From Xestospongia muta (lineage: Eukaryota > Porifera > Demospongiae > Haplosclerida > Petrosiidae), in the NCBI GenBank assembly GCA_963693285.1, contig OY848920.1:1056501-1120500 (forward strand): DNA of 64,000 nucleotides. The letters run 5' to 3'. Made by a program: the position numbers and the translations under genes. The notes under the pieces were generated by a model that saw nothing but the letters and a program-made list of their open reading frames with translations, was not told the origin of the DNA and did not search any database. This document shows positions 10,890-20,981 of the stretch, piece after piece (within the stretch, counting starts at the first letter, position 1; the number at the start of each line of letters is the position of its first letter).

Positions 10890-11664
10890 ATATATCATTT
10901 TGTATAGATCTCTTTTAAGAACTCCACTTGGTGCAAATTTGTGTTTAAACGAAGCATGAAGACAAAGAGCTATTGAAATAACTAAAAAAATTACCAATCC
11001 AGTAACAAGCAATACTGTAGGTTGATAAATGGTTTCATAGACAAATGCTAAGTAGCTTACACTAAAACCAAGGAATAACCCCCATATCAGCCAATGTATA
11101 AATGATCTGATTAATGCATTGGACTGATAAACAAGTTGATTAAGTCCGTAAGGCAGCGCATTAGATAGTGAACTGGCTGTCCCAAACATAATAAAAACTA
11201 GTGCCAGTGTAGATATTCTATATTTGGCAATGTTAACTGGTAATCCACATGTTCCATATTGAATACAGTAACTGATAACTTGAAGGAGAGTCCCTAACCA
11301 ACACAACCATAGCTTTCTCATGGCCTATCTTTACATCAGCTAACCAGCCAGTAAAAGGGAAGAGAAGACAAATGATAGAGTTTTGAATGATGGCTACAAT
11401 ATATGCAGCATGGGTTTCAGTTTTGGATACTGGTATGAAACAGGATGAATCTTCTGGATTTGTAGTTATAGAGAGAGCAATGTTATTACCTAAAACCAAG
11501 CACAAAACTGTAGCAATTACATAGAAAACTAACAACCATGATTGGAAGTTAATAGACCGACTTTTTATTTCCTTCTGGTAGTCAAGAAATAGCTGTTTCA
11601 GAGAAGCACAAAAATGGACACATGATGTACATAATTTTGGCTGGTTTGCTTGTAATTCTGCCAT
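10890..11664 (-). pseudogene. Divergent POT-family 5' fragment (MAELQ type)
   Basis: Starts at the ATG at 11664 (MAELQANQPK) and covers TM1 to the TM6 loop, ending at LKRDLYKMIY near 10893; the entire C-terminal half is missing. A deletion of about 14 bp near 11315-11325 removes the codons between GHEKA and WLCWLG and shifts the frame. It is more divergent than the X copies around it, so it is a relic of a separate paralogue. It lies just outside the duplicated block and has no copy B counterpart. Confidence 0.85.
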
Positions 11665-12062
11665 AGTTTATAAAAACAAAACATCAGCAAAATTTTTACT
11701 AACATTTATAATTATTAAAAATTAATATTTGCCACACCTTATGTTTACATAACATATATATATATATAGCTGGATAGTATAGACATGTATCATCAATGAA
11801 TAAAATGAAGCACAAAATAACTTTTATTTGTCATCAGTGAGAGTTACACGTATATTTTCAAAATATTAGAATATAAAGCTATTTTATGAAGAAAGTTTTA
11901 ATATATAAAATGACATGATCACTTTCGTCTCTTACTGATAGTACATGATCTCACTAATTTGGTGTGTTAGAAGAGTCCTTTTGAATGAAAAGTCAAGCTA
12001 CAATGACACTTACATGTTATTCATTACAACAATGTAAACCTACATACTAATTACAACAAAGT
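11665..12062. other. Spacer around the block A/B boundary
   Basis: Non-coding, with a TATATATATATATA run near 11754-11767 and pieces similar to the spacers at 1995-2090 and 19575-19690. The tandem-duplication junction must lie in or near this stretch, because 12267 onward matches the window start. Confidence 0.5.
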
Positions 12063-12642
12063 TTACATTACGTCTTCTATGACATAGATTTCATATGAAC
12101 TCGATAATTTATCAAGAATCATATTATTAATTTGTCTTTCATAAGTTTCTTCAATAACATTTGGCAATTGTAATTATCCTCTCTCTTCCTTTTCCGATAT
12201 TTTTTAACAGCTGTTATAAATACAACCGGACCAACTATACAGATAACTATTTGACATAAAAGAATGCAGAAAGTACATGGCAGTTTGCTTGGGCCATTAA
12301 CACTCAATACTGAAAATGGTACTTGTATCAATGCACCAATATTGGTGTATTTGTAGCTCTAATGAGCCAAAAGGCTCCAGTTAACATCCCACTCATATTA
12401 CATGGTGCTTGACTCAGAACGAACTCCAGACCAAATATAAAGCTTAAACCACTAATTATGCCCCCAAACAACAATGGGATAGCATAGTACAGAAAGGACA
12501 TATTGAGAAGTGGTATTGATGAGAGACAAGGAACTGTTTCAGGTGTTAAGTAATAACCTAGTGTTTCTATAGTTATCATGGAGACTAAGGACATTAACAA
12601 TAGCAGATACCATGCAATCATACTTCCGAGTGGATTTAGAAA

Positions 12643-12697
12643 AAAGTATTCAACTTTTGGAAACAATGGAATAACAAGAAGCTCAAGTAGTGGTACT
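12643..12697. repeat. 55-bp duplicated gene segment, left copy
   Basis: Identical to 17126-17180 on the other side of the element. In the uninterrupted paralogue (378-432) it is single. Its last five bases are GTACT, the insertion target. Confidence 0.9.
12693..12697. repeat. Target-site duplication GTACT, left
   Basis: GTACT directly precedes the left LTR and is repeated at 17121-17125 after the right LTR. A 5-bp duplication fits a Ty3/Gypsy integrase. Confidence 0.85.
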
Positions 12698-12933
12698 TGT
12701 GATATCGTTGATATCTTTTGCTTGCAGTTGCAAGTATAATAATAGAACTTTAAACAAAACAAATTCTCTTCTACTTTAACCAAAACAAAATGACTATTTA
12801 TACAAGAAATGAAACCAAAAAGGAAACAGTTAAGTAACATCAAGGAAATAACACCAATTTACAGTTACATTCACAGTGATAAAGGAGATAATAATAAAAC
12901 AACTAAAGTGTAAATTTATGCTAAAATACCACA
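12698..12933 (-). repeat. Gypsy 3' LTR
   Basis: 236 bp. On the plus strand it begins TGTGATATCGTTGATATC and ends AAAATACCACA. No difference from 16885-17120 was found by eye. Confidence 0.93.
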
Positions 12934-12947
12934 TTTCCTCCCCTGTT
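12934..12947 (-). other. Polypurine tract
   Basis: On the minus strand the sequence AACAGGGGAGGAAA lies directly against the 3' LTR; this is the expected plus-strand primer for reverse transcription. Confidence 0.8.
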
Positions 12948-12965
12948 AAATGTATAAGTCCAAAA

Positions 12966-15900
12966 TCACATTACAAGTCTATCAGGGGGACGACGATCCC
13001 TCTGAGGATAACGTCTCACGGGAACATTTGTAGATGGTTCAGATCTTGGGGATAATTCAGATCTTGGGGATAATTCAGAGCTCTGATGTGGAAATACATC
13101 AAAACCAGGATATGTACACTCAGTAGAAGTAAATGTAGATCTGTCACGTAAATGGTCAACATGCCTGCGTATAATCTTGCCATCTTGTAGTTTAACAGTA
13201 TACGAGAGTGGTCCCGAACATTCCTCTATCAGACCGGGAACCCATTTGTTACGTGAATTAAAGACTTTTGCCATCACCAGTTGACCTGGTGTAAAATTTC
13301 TGAGTTTGGAATGGGTATCATGATACTTCTTCTGTTGGGATTGTTTAGAGGTCACAAAACTCTCTACATCTGGTTTTAAGAGATCAAATCGAGTTCGAAT
13401 CTTTCTCCGTAAAAACAGTTCAGCAGGTGATACGTTTGTAGTTGCATGAGGTGTTGATCGATAATCAAATAGAAATCGTGATAGCTTGGTGTTCAGAGAT
13501 CCACCACCCTTTTCTCCAGCTTTCATAGCTCTTTTAAAGGTCTGAACAAACCTCTCAGCAAGACCATTGGATGAGGGGTGATAAGGAGCGCTCTGAATAT
13601 GCTTGACTCCATTGGCTCTCATGAACTGTGCAAATTCATCTGATGAAAATTGGGGTCCATTGTCAGATACAAGTTGTTCCGGTAACCCATATTTTGAGAA
13701 AATGATTTGGAGAGCCTCAATGGTCTGTGAAGCTGTTGTAGAAGGCATTGGCACCACTTCTGGCCACTTAGAGTGTGCGTCTAACAGTATCAGGAACATC
13801 TTGTCTAGAAAAGGTCCAGCGAAATCCACATGAACTCTCTTCCATGGTGCTGTTGGCCAGGCCCATGGATGCAGTGGTGCTACTGGAGGATTTGACTTTT
13901 GTTCTTGACACTTGATGCATGACTTGGCTAGGTCTTCAATATCTTTGTCCATGCCACTCCACCACACATAGCTCCTAGCAACTGATTTCATCCTGGTAAT
14001 GCCAGGGTGGTTCTCGTGAAGAGCTTGTAAGACTTGCTGTTGTAGACTCTTTGGTAGGATTACACGAATACCCCACATTAAACATCCACTTTGAATTCCG
14101 ATTTCTTCTCTTCTGGAATAATATGGTTTGAACTCGTCAGACACTTGGTCTGGCCAACCAGACATAATGTAAGTGACAACTTTGCTTAGCACAGGATCTC
14201 GACGTGTAGCAACTTGTACATGTTTGACAGTGACAGGGAGTGTCTGTACCTGAGAAATATTGAATATACTCACTTCATCTTGTGCTGCCTTTCCTGTAAC
14301 TGGTAATGGAAGGCGAGATAATCCATCAGCATTACTATGTGAGGAAGTAGGTTTGAAGTGAATTTCATAATCATAAGCTGATAAAAGAATTGCCCATCGT
14401 TGTAAACGAGCAGCAGCTAATGATGGAATTCCTTTCTTGGGACCAAGTATAGCTGTCAGTGGTTTGTGGTCTGTGAATAAGTTGAATTTCCTTCCGTAGA
14501 GGTATTGATGAAATTTCTTGACGCCATATATCAATGAGAGTGCCTCCTTTTCCAGTTGAGCATAGTTCTTTTCAGATGCAGTCAAGGTACGTGAGGCAAA
14601 AGAGATTGGTCTCTCTGTGCCATCTGGCAATACGTGAGAAATTACGGCCCCTATTCCATATGCTGAGGCATCAGTAGCCAGGTTGATCGGTAATTTTGGG
14701 TCATAGTGTATCAGCACTTCCGAAGATGTTAACTGGTCTTTGGCCCTTTTGAAAGCTTGAGAACATTCTTCTGTCCAGTTCCATTTCTGTTGTACCTGAA
14801 GTAATCAATTAAGAGGATGTAAGATACTAGAAAGATTCCGAATGAATTTCCCGTAATAGTTCAATAATCCGAGGAATGATCTAAGTTCCTGGACATTTGT
14901 AGGTTCTGGAGCCTTTACAATAGCGTCGATCTTGCTTGGTACTGCTTGGATACCAGTTCGATCAATCTGATGACCTAGATACTCAACGGATTCTTGTAGG
15001 AAAATACACTTGTCTCGTTTAAGTCTGAATCCGTGTTTCTCCAGGGTTGGAAAACTTCTCCTAGGTTACGCAGGTGATCCTCTATGGTTTTGCCAGTGAC
15101 TAAGATATCATCTATATAGCAAATGACTCCTGGGACGTCATGTAGAATTGTGTCCATTAGTCTCTGGAAAATTGCTGGAGCCGAAGCAACCCCGAAGGGA
15201 AGACGTGTATATTGATACAAACCTTGGTGCGAATTTACTGTCAGATAGGGCAGAGAAATTTCATCCAGTTGGAGTTGCAGATAGGCTTGCGAGAGATCCA
15301 GTTTGCTAAATAGGGTCCCATTAGCTAAAGTAGCGAACAAGTCTGCTGGTTTAGGCAGTGGGTATTGGTCTATAGACAGAGCTTGGTTGATTGTCACCTT
15401 ATAGTCACCACACAGGCGAAACCTTCCATCTTTCTTAGGCACTACAACAATAGGTGCAGCCCACTCACTGTGGTCGACCTTCCTGATTATTCCTTGTTGT
15501 TCCAGTCGATCCAGTTCCTTTCCTACAGCATCTTTAATTGCAAATGGGACAGGACGGGGTTTAAAAAATTTCGGTGTGGCTTCTGGTTTGATGTGAAGAG
15601 TTGCCTTGTATGAAGTGACAGTTCCTAGCTCATCTTTAAAGAGGTTTGAATGCTGTTGCAACAGAGCTTGCACTCCTTGGGTCCCAGACTGTACTGTGGC
15701 GATTCTGTGCCAGTCCAGTCGGATGTACTTCAGCCAGTTCCTTCCAAAAAGGTTTGGACCAGCCCCATCAACTACCACTAATTTTAGAGGTGAAGTCTGT
15801 CCATTGTAGTTAACGTGAACATTAAGTTGTCCCTTAACTTGTATAGGTTCATCTGTGTATGTCTTCAGGACAACCTTGGACTTATGTAATTTCAGATGTG

Positions 15901-16849
15901 GAAATAATTTCGTTCGAGTTGCTTCCGAGATGATAGACACGGCGGCGCCGGTGTCTACCTCCATAACAAGTGGTTTGTCTTCGACGGACACGGTTACTTG
16001 CATTGGATGGGAGGACGATTCACGCAGCTTCAATAAATAGTGTTCATCACTATCGGAGTCGGTAGTGTCGATACTGTCCTCATTCACAACATTGGCTGTG
16101 AAGGGTTTCTTAATTCGTCCACTGGCTGTGTTGGTCCGTTTCTGATGTTTAGTTCGGCAAACTGGGGCAATGTGGCCTTTCTTCCCACACGCATGACATT
16201 CAACGTCCTTGAATTTACAATCTATAGGTGAGTGATTTGACTTCCCACATCGGTAACACGGTTGTTGCGTCCTAGGTCGAGGCGGAGGTTTGCCCCGAAG
16301 TTTCCTAATGGCGAACTCGGTACCTTTAAGGGATTTGGAGTTACGTTCAGCGGCTTCCATAGCTTGAGCTAGGTCCATCGCTTTGGTGAGAGTGAGGTCA
16401 GGCTCGGAAAGTAAACGTCGCTGTATTGCTTCGTTACTCAGCCCACATACGAATCGGTCACGAAGAGCATCCTCTAGGTAGTCCCCGAATTTACAGTTAG
16501 TCGCTAGTTTGCGAAGAGCAGCGTCATAATCAGCAATAGATTCCCCCATGGCTTGATTGCGTTTGTGAAAGTGATACCGTTCAGCTATAATGGCTCTTTT
16601 TGGTTCAAAATGCTTCCGTAGAACATCTGCGATCTCGGCCAGGGACTTGGTGCTGGGCGGAGATGGAGCAAGAAGATCACTGAGAAGAGTATACGTAGAC
16701 GTACCAATACAGGTCAGGAGGATGGGAACTTGCTTGTCCCCTGGAACAGAGTTTGCGGTAAAGTAAAGCTCAACACGTTCCAGATATGAGGTGATTGATC
16801 CCTCATTTGAGTTAAATTCTTTGAGAGTTCCGAACTGTGAAGTTGCCAT
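12966..16849 (-). pseudogene. gag-pol: Gypsy gag-pol polyprotein, broken in pol
   Basis: ATG at 16849 (MATSQFGTLK); an in-frame ATG lies 21 bp upstream. The first frame runs to 14975. It holds a capsid-like gag, two CCHC knuckles (C-x2-C-x4-H-x4-C, about residues 198-211 and 218-231), an aspartic protease VDTGA (~298-302), and RT with LCGDYK and YIDD (~578-581). Gag and pol share one frame. RT is lost to a single-base frameshift near 15050, just after the YIDD domain. RT continues in the other frame, meets a TGA at 14805-14807, then passes into RNase H (TDAS, TDHKPL) and integrase: HHCC finger and a D-D(35)-E triad in HVDFAGP, SDNGPQF and NGLAERF. It ends with a GPY/F-like segment (GLIEECSGPLSYTVKL). 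One frameshift and one stop make this copy defective. Confidence 0.93.
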
Positions 16850-16870
16850 TATAATAGTGAAGATCCACAA

Positions 16871-16882
16871 CCCTCGTCGCCA
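16871..16882 (-). other. Primer-binding site (tRNA-Ser type)
   Basis: Two bases inside the 5' LTR, the minus strand reads TGGCGACGAGGG. This is complementary to a tRNA ending CCCTCGTCGCCA, which fits eukaryotic tRNA-Ser whose acceptor begins GACGAGG. The tRNA identity is inferred from general knowledge. Confidence 0.75.
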
Positions 16883-16884
16883 AT

Positions 16885-17120
16885 TGTGATATCGTTGATA
16901 TCTTTTGCTTGCAGTTGCAAGTATAATAATAGAACTTTAAACAAAACAAATTCTCTTCTACTTTAACCAAAACAAAATGACTATTTATACAAGAAATGAA
17001 ACCAAAAAGGAAACAGTTAAGTAACATCAAGGAAATAACACCAATTTACAGTTACATTCACAGTGATAAAGGAGATAATAATAAAACAACTAAAGTGTAA
17101 ATTTATGCTAAAATACCACA
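16885..17120 (-). repeat. Gypsy 5' LTR
   Basis: 236 bp, read as identical to 12698-12933. It should contain the element's promoter for minus-strand transcription. Confidence 0.93.
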
Positions 17121-17125
17121 GTACT
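17121..17125. repeat. Target-site duplication GTACT, right
   Basis: Follows the right LTR and matches 12693-12697. Confidence 0.85.
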
Positions 17126-17180
17126 AAAGTATTCAACTTTTGGAAACAATGGAATAACAAGAAGCTCAAGTAGTGGTACT
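17126..17180. repeat. 55-bp duplicated gene segment, right copy
   Basis: Identical to 12643-12697. It begins AAAGTATTCAAC and ends TAGTGGTACT, after which the gene continues normally with ATAATTATAAG. Confidence 0.9.
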
Positions 17181-18548
17181 ATAATTATAAGAAGTTCATC
17201 AAATGAGGTCCATAAAACATATGATCCATACCCATTTATTGAAGTAGTTGCTCCTTCAAATGAGTTAATATACTAGATTGTTCCAAGTACACCTGGAAAA
17301 AATGATATGTACAGACCAAAGAGACATAGCAGGATCCTTATAACCCTCCAAAATGTTTTCACACCTTCTACTTCCATTTCTTTAAATGGTCCACCATATT
17401 TCTGTTTGCCCAGACTAATACGACTGGGTGTTTTATTTTCCCAGGAGGTTAGGGCACTTCTGTTCTCAGGAGATTTGTGTTGCCAAGCATATTTAACGAC
17501 TTGATACACCATCTTGTATGGATTTTTCTTAAGAACTCCACTGGGCTCAAATTTGTAATTAAGCCATGCATAAAGACATAATGCTAATGAGTTAACTAAC
17601 AATATGACTAATCCAGTGATTAGTAGTAACTTAGCATCATAAATAGTTTGAGGTACAAAGGCTATAAAACTAACACCAAATCCTACAAACCAGCCCATGA
17701 TATCCAGTGTATAAAAGCTCTAATTGTTGCATTGGGTTTTTCATATAACTGATCTAGTCCATATGCTGGTATATTGGGAAAAAAACTGGAAGTTCCAAAC
17801 ATTAGCAGCAACAAAGCTATTCCTGATATTCCATATTTGGCTATGTTTACTGGTAGTCCACAAGTCCCATATTGAATACAGTAACTGATGACTTGAAGAA
17901 GAGTGCCTAACCAACAAGACCACAGACTCAAGTGAATAGCTCTTTCACGTCCTATCTTTGTATCTGCTAACCAACCAGTGAAAGGGAAGAGAAGACAAAT
18001 GATTGAGTTTTGTAAAGTGGGCTCGATGTACACAGCACTTGTATCACTTCCAGGAAGAGGAGCCCAACAGGATGAAGCTTCAGGTTTTGTGGTAATTCCA
18101 AAGGCTATGTTATAGGCCAGTTCTAGTGACATACCAGTGGCTATAGCAAACAGAACTAGTAGCCAAGTAGGTAGATTAATAGAACGAGTTTTAATCTGTT
18201 TTATGTAGCCACTAAAAGTTTTTCTAACAGTCATAGCCATTGGTAGATTGGAGTTCCTTGTAATAGCTTCTCTTTGTTCAGTCATGGTTACTTGAAAGCT
18301 ATAAAGTTGGAAAAGCATATGTTTTAGTCCAAAAAACAGCCATATAAGTCTATACACGTAATATGCAAATAATGAAACACTTTACTATACTCTATTATAC
18401 TATACTATATATATGTATATGTGTGTGTGTACTTTGTACTTGTAATGATGTTAGGGAATTTGCAGTTTGAATAGTGTAAACAGCTGCCTTAATAGTTATA
18501 GTAACATAAACTCTCCAACCTATACACTATTACTTTAAAATAACAATT

Positions 18549-18722
18549 TGTGACCTGATTTGTGATAAGGGACCTCCTACTGGCAAAACATTTGTGACAT
18601 TATTTCTGAAAAAGGACCATTATTAAAACTTTTTTTGTGATGTTTTAACTGAGGTCCTTTTTCAAAAAACATGTCAGAAATGTTTTGACAGAAGTGGTCC
18701 CTTATAGCAAATCAGGTCACAT
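18549..18722. repeat. ~174-bp imperfect hairpin (MITE-like)
   Basis: Starts TGTGACCTGATTTGTGATAA and ends with the near-inverted TTATAGCAAATCAGGTCACA. Inner arms (GGGACC/GGTCCC, CATTTGTGACAT/ATGTCAGAAATG) also pair imperfectly. The related 5' flank near 28475-28490 lacks it, which supports a mobile insertion. Confidence 0.65.
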
Positions 18723-19446
18723 TTATGCCATTTGTGTTTGAATGCATGAACGATGTATAATCCTATGAATCTCACGTTAAAATAAACAAATATATATACA
18801 AACATCAAATGAAATACTTTTGGATAATTATTATAATAACGTGAAAGTTATGACATGTGATAAGTTTGTTTATGTACAATGATAAACATAAGTCAAATAA
18901 ATGAGTATGTCTTATATAAGTACAATATTGTGTATTTAATATACGACAACAATAGTCATAGACAGTCACATAGATATTAGTAATGCACAGATGAAATAAC
19001 ACATCTTTAACAAAACAAAACAAAACAAAACAAGAGTGAGAGTGACCACCTTAAAAATATCTGTTTTGTAATAGAAGTTAATAATTACGTGGAACACAAT
19101 ATTAAGATTAATATTAACAATACTTTCGTATAAAGAGTAGGTTGTGCTTTTTACAATTAATTACAAGTATTTTATGAATAAGTTTATAGTATGAAGCCAG
19201 ACCTCCTCATTATCAGCTTATGTCAATACTGTTTTAATGGTTCCAAAAATAAATGACAATATAGAGTTTTTTATCATCACGTAATTTGTTCATTTACAAC
19301 ATTATATGTGATTTTAAAGCTTAAAAGTCAATCTTTTGGTCATCTATGTCTTTAAGAGTAAACAATGTTTTGTAGCTGTTTATATATAAGATCATGCTAT
19401 GAAACGTGTTTGTATAATAAAATAAAGATAATAAAATGCTATAATA

Positions 19447-19550
19447 TTTTCTCTACTTCTTGTTCAAGAAATGGTCCACCATATTTTTCCTTACTTTAAA
19501 TCAAACTGACTAGGTATCTTATTCTCCTAGAAAGTCAAGGCTTTGACTTT
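19447..19550 (-). pseudogene. Transporter loop relic (copy B)
   Basis: Counterpart of 1863-1965 with one extra T near 19495. Same loop remnant, no coding potential. Confidence 0.6.
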
Positions 19551-19565
19551 CTAGGAGAATAAGAT
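19516..19565. repeat. 50-bp palindrome (copy B)
   Basis: Same arms as 1931-1980; loop AGGCTT. Confidence 0.8.
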
Positions 19566-20129
19566 AGTATAGTATGGATAGTATTGACATGTAATATCAA
19601 TGAATAAATTGAGGCACAAATAACTTTTTCTTGTCATCAGGGAGAGTTATACTTACATTTTCAAAATATTAGAAAATAAAGTTATTTTACAAAAAGGCAA
19701 AAATAATGGTAGTGTCTTAGGTTATTGTTCAAGAACACTCAGCAGGTAATTCAAACAAAGGATAAACATACTAAGTTGAACAGTTGATATAGTTACCAAT
19801 ATTGTTATCATTTATACAATATGACATGATCAAATTTGTCTATTTATTAAGCTATGTGGATATGTTGATAGCACCTAATCTTATATGACCGACTGGTTAT
19901 GTTAAGAGTCCTTTTGAATGAAAAGACAGTAGTGAGGTATAGTAGATTATTATGGAATCTAGAATTAATGAATTACTCACTGTATAATTTGTTGTTTCGT
20001 AAAAGTACAACATATCAACCAATTATATAGTGAGTAATTAACATGAATTCTGTAATACAAAATGATCCATCAATATAAACTAAAAATTGGTTGTTAAAAT
20101 AAAGGTATAATTTTTATAGTGTACAAGAG

Positions 20130-20563
20130 TCCTCATAGGACACATACCCTGTGCTAGTATTACAGTCCCCATAGGACACATACCCTGTGCTAGTATTACA
20201 GTCCCCATAGGACACATACCCTGTGCTAGTATTACAGTCCCCATAGGACACATGCCCTGTGCTAGTATTACAGTCCCCATAGGACACATGCCCTGTGCTA
20301 GTATTACAGTCCCCATAGGACACATGCCCTGTGCTAGTATTACAGGTCCCATAGGACACATACCCTGTGCTAGTATTACAGTTCCCATAGGAGACATGCC
20401 CTGTGCTAGTATTACAGTCCCCATAGGACACATGCCCTGTGCTAGTATTACAGTCCTCATATAGGACACATACCCTGTGCTAGTATTACAGTCCCCATAG
20501 GACACATACCCTGTGCTAGTATTACAGTCCTCATAGGACACATACCCTGTGCTAGTATTACAG
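20130..20563. repeat. 36-bp minisatellite, about 12 units (copy B)
   Basis: Orthologous to 2547-2980 with the same unit count but a different order of variants. One unit has a 2-bp AT insertion (CATATAGGA near 20459), which shifts the long frames, and one has GGTCCC. The frame breaks argue against a protein product. Confidence 0.94.
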
Positions 20564-20981
20564 AACCACAGAGTTCTTAATAATTATTATTTGTCATAAA
20601 GATTGTATTAATAAATAGGAGCACAAAGTATACCTGGAAATGACAGGAAAGATAAGATTTTGGTCCTACATTAGTACTTTCGTTGTTTTTGTAATATTTT
20701 CAAATATACTGGATTATCCTTTGAAAGAGATTTCAATATTATTTTTGCTGACAGACAGATGGACAGAGAGACAGACAAAACCAAATGTTTAACTCTGCTA
20801 TGCTTGCTTTGTGGCGAGGTGTAATTGTTATACTTTAAAAATTGATTTATAACATTGAAAGTAAACACGAACATGTGTAATGAACTCAGTTAAAATGTAT
20901 ATCATAACAACCAATGCTAATACATAAAAACAATGAAACTTATAAGCACACCGAAAACCTACATACTAATTACAACAAAGT
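20564..20981. other. 3' flank of group X gene (copy B)
   Basis: Near-identical to 2981-3397, including the GACAGACAGATGGACAGAGAG stretch. No gene. Confidence 0.6.

Larger units (their letters stand above)
12698..17120 (-). mobile_element. Ty3/Gypsy LTR retrotransposon, 4423 bp
   Basis: Complete element on the minus strand: 236-bp LTRs at both ends that I read as identical, TG...CA termini, a 5-bp GTACT target duplication, a primer-binding site matching a tRNA-Ser 3' end, a polypurine tract, and gag-protease-RT-RNase H-integrase in Ty3/Gypsy order. No env and no obvious chromodomain. Its coding DNA is visibly more GC-rich than the surrounding host sequence. The pol frame carries one frameshift and one stop, so this copy should not be autonomous although its identical LTRs imply recent insertion. 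Confidence 0.95.
12063..18285 (-). pseudogene. Group X transporter pseudogene interrupted by a Gypsy element
   Basis: The 5' portion is 18285-17126 and the 3' portion is 12697-12063, split by the retroelement at 12698-17120. Start ATG 18285 (MTEQREAITR). Lesions: a 1-bp deletion near 17694-17699 (frame lost after FIHWISW), a CAG-to-TAG stop at about 17273-17275, the element, a 2-bp insertion near 12347-12354, and a 1-bp loss near 12160 in the C-tail. The 17.69-kb deletion, the TAG stop and the 2-bp insertion are shared with the copy at 1-1320. A 55-bp stretch of the gene occurs on both sides of the element (12643-12697 and 17126-17180). Confidence 0.92.
18286..20129. other. Non-coding spacer of copy B
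   Basis: 5' flank of the interrupted X pseudogene, with TA-rich and GTGTGT runs near 18385-18430. It includes a hairpin element (18549-18722), an AAAAC run near 19013-19033, the loop relic and the palindrome. From about 18906 it parallels 1321-2546. No gene is supported. Confidence 0.6.

Noticed and set aside
12966..16870. Endogenous retrovirus rather than retrotransposon
   Set aside because: No env frame lies between integrase and the 3' LTR (12934-12965 is only the polypurine tract and a few bases), and the architecture is standard Ty3/Gypsy.
20080..20541. Same repeat-derived frames in copy B
   Set aside because: Minisatellite artefact, as above.
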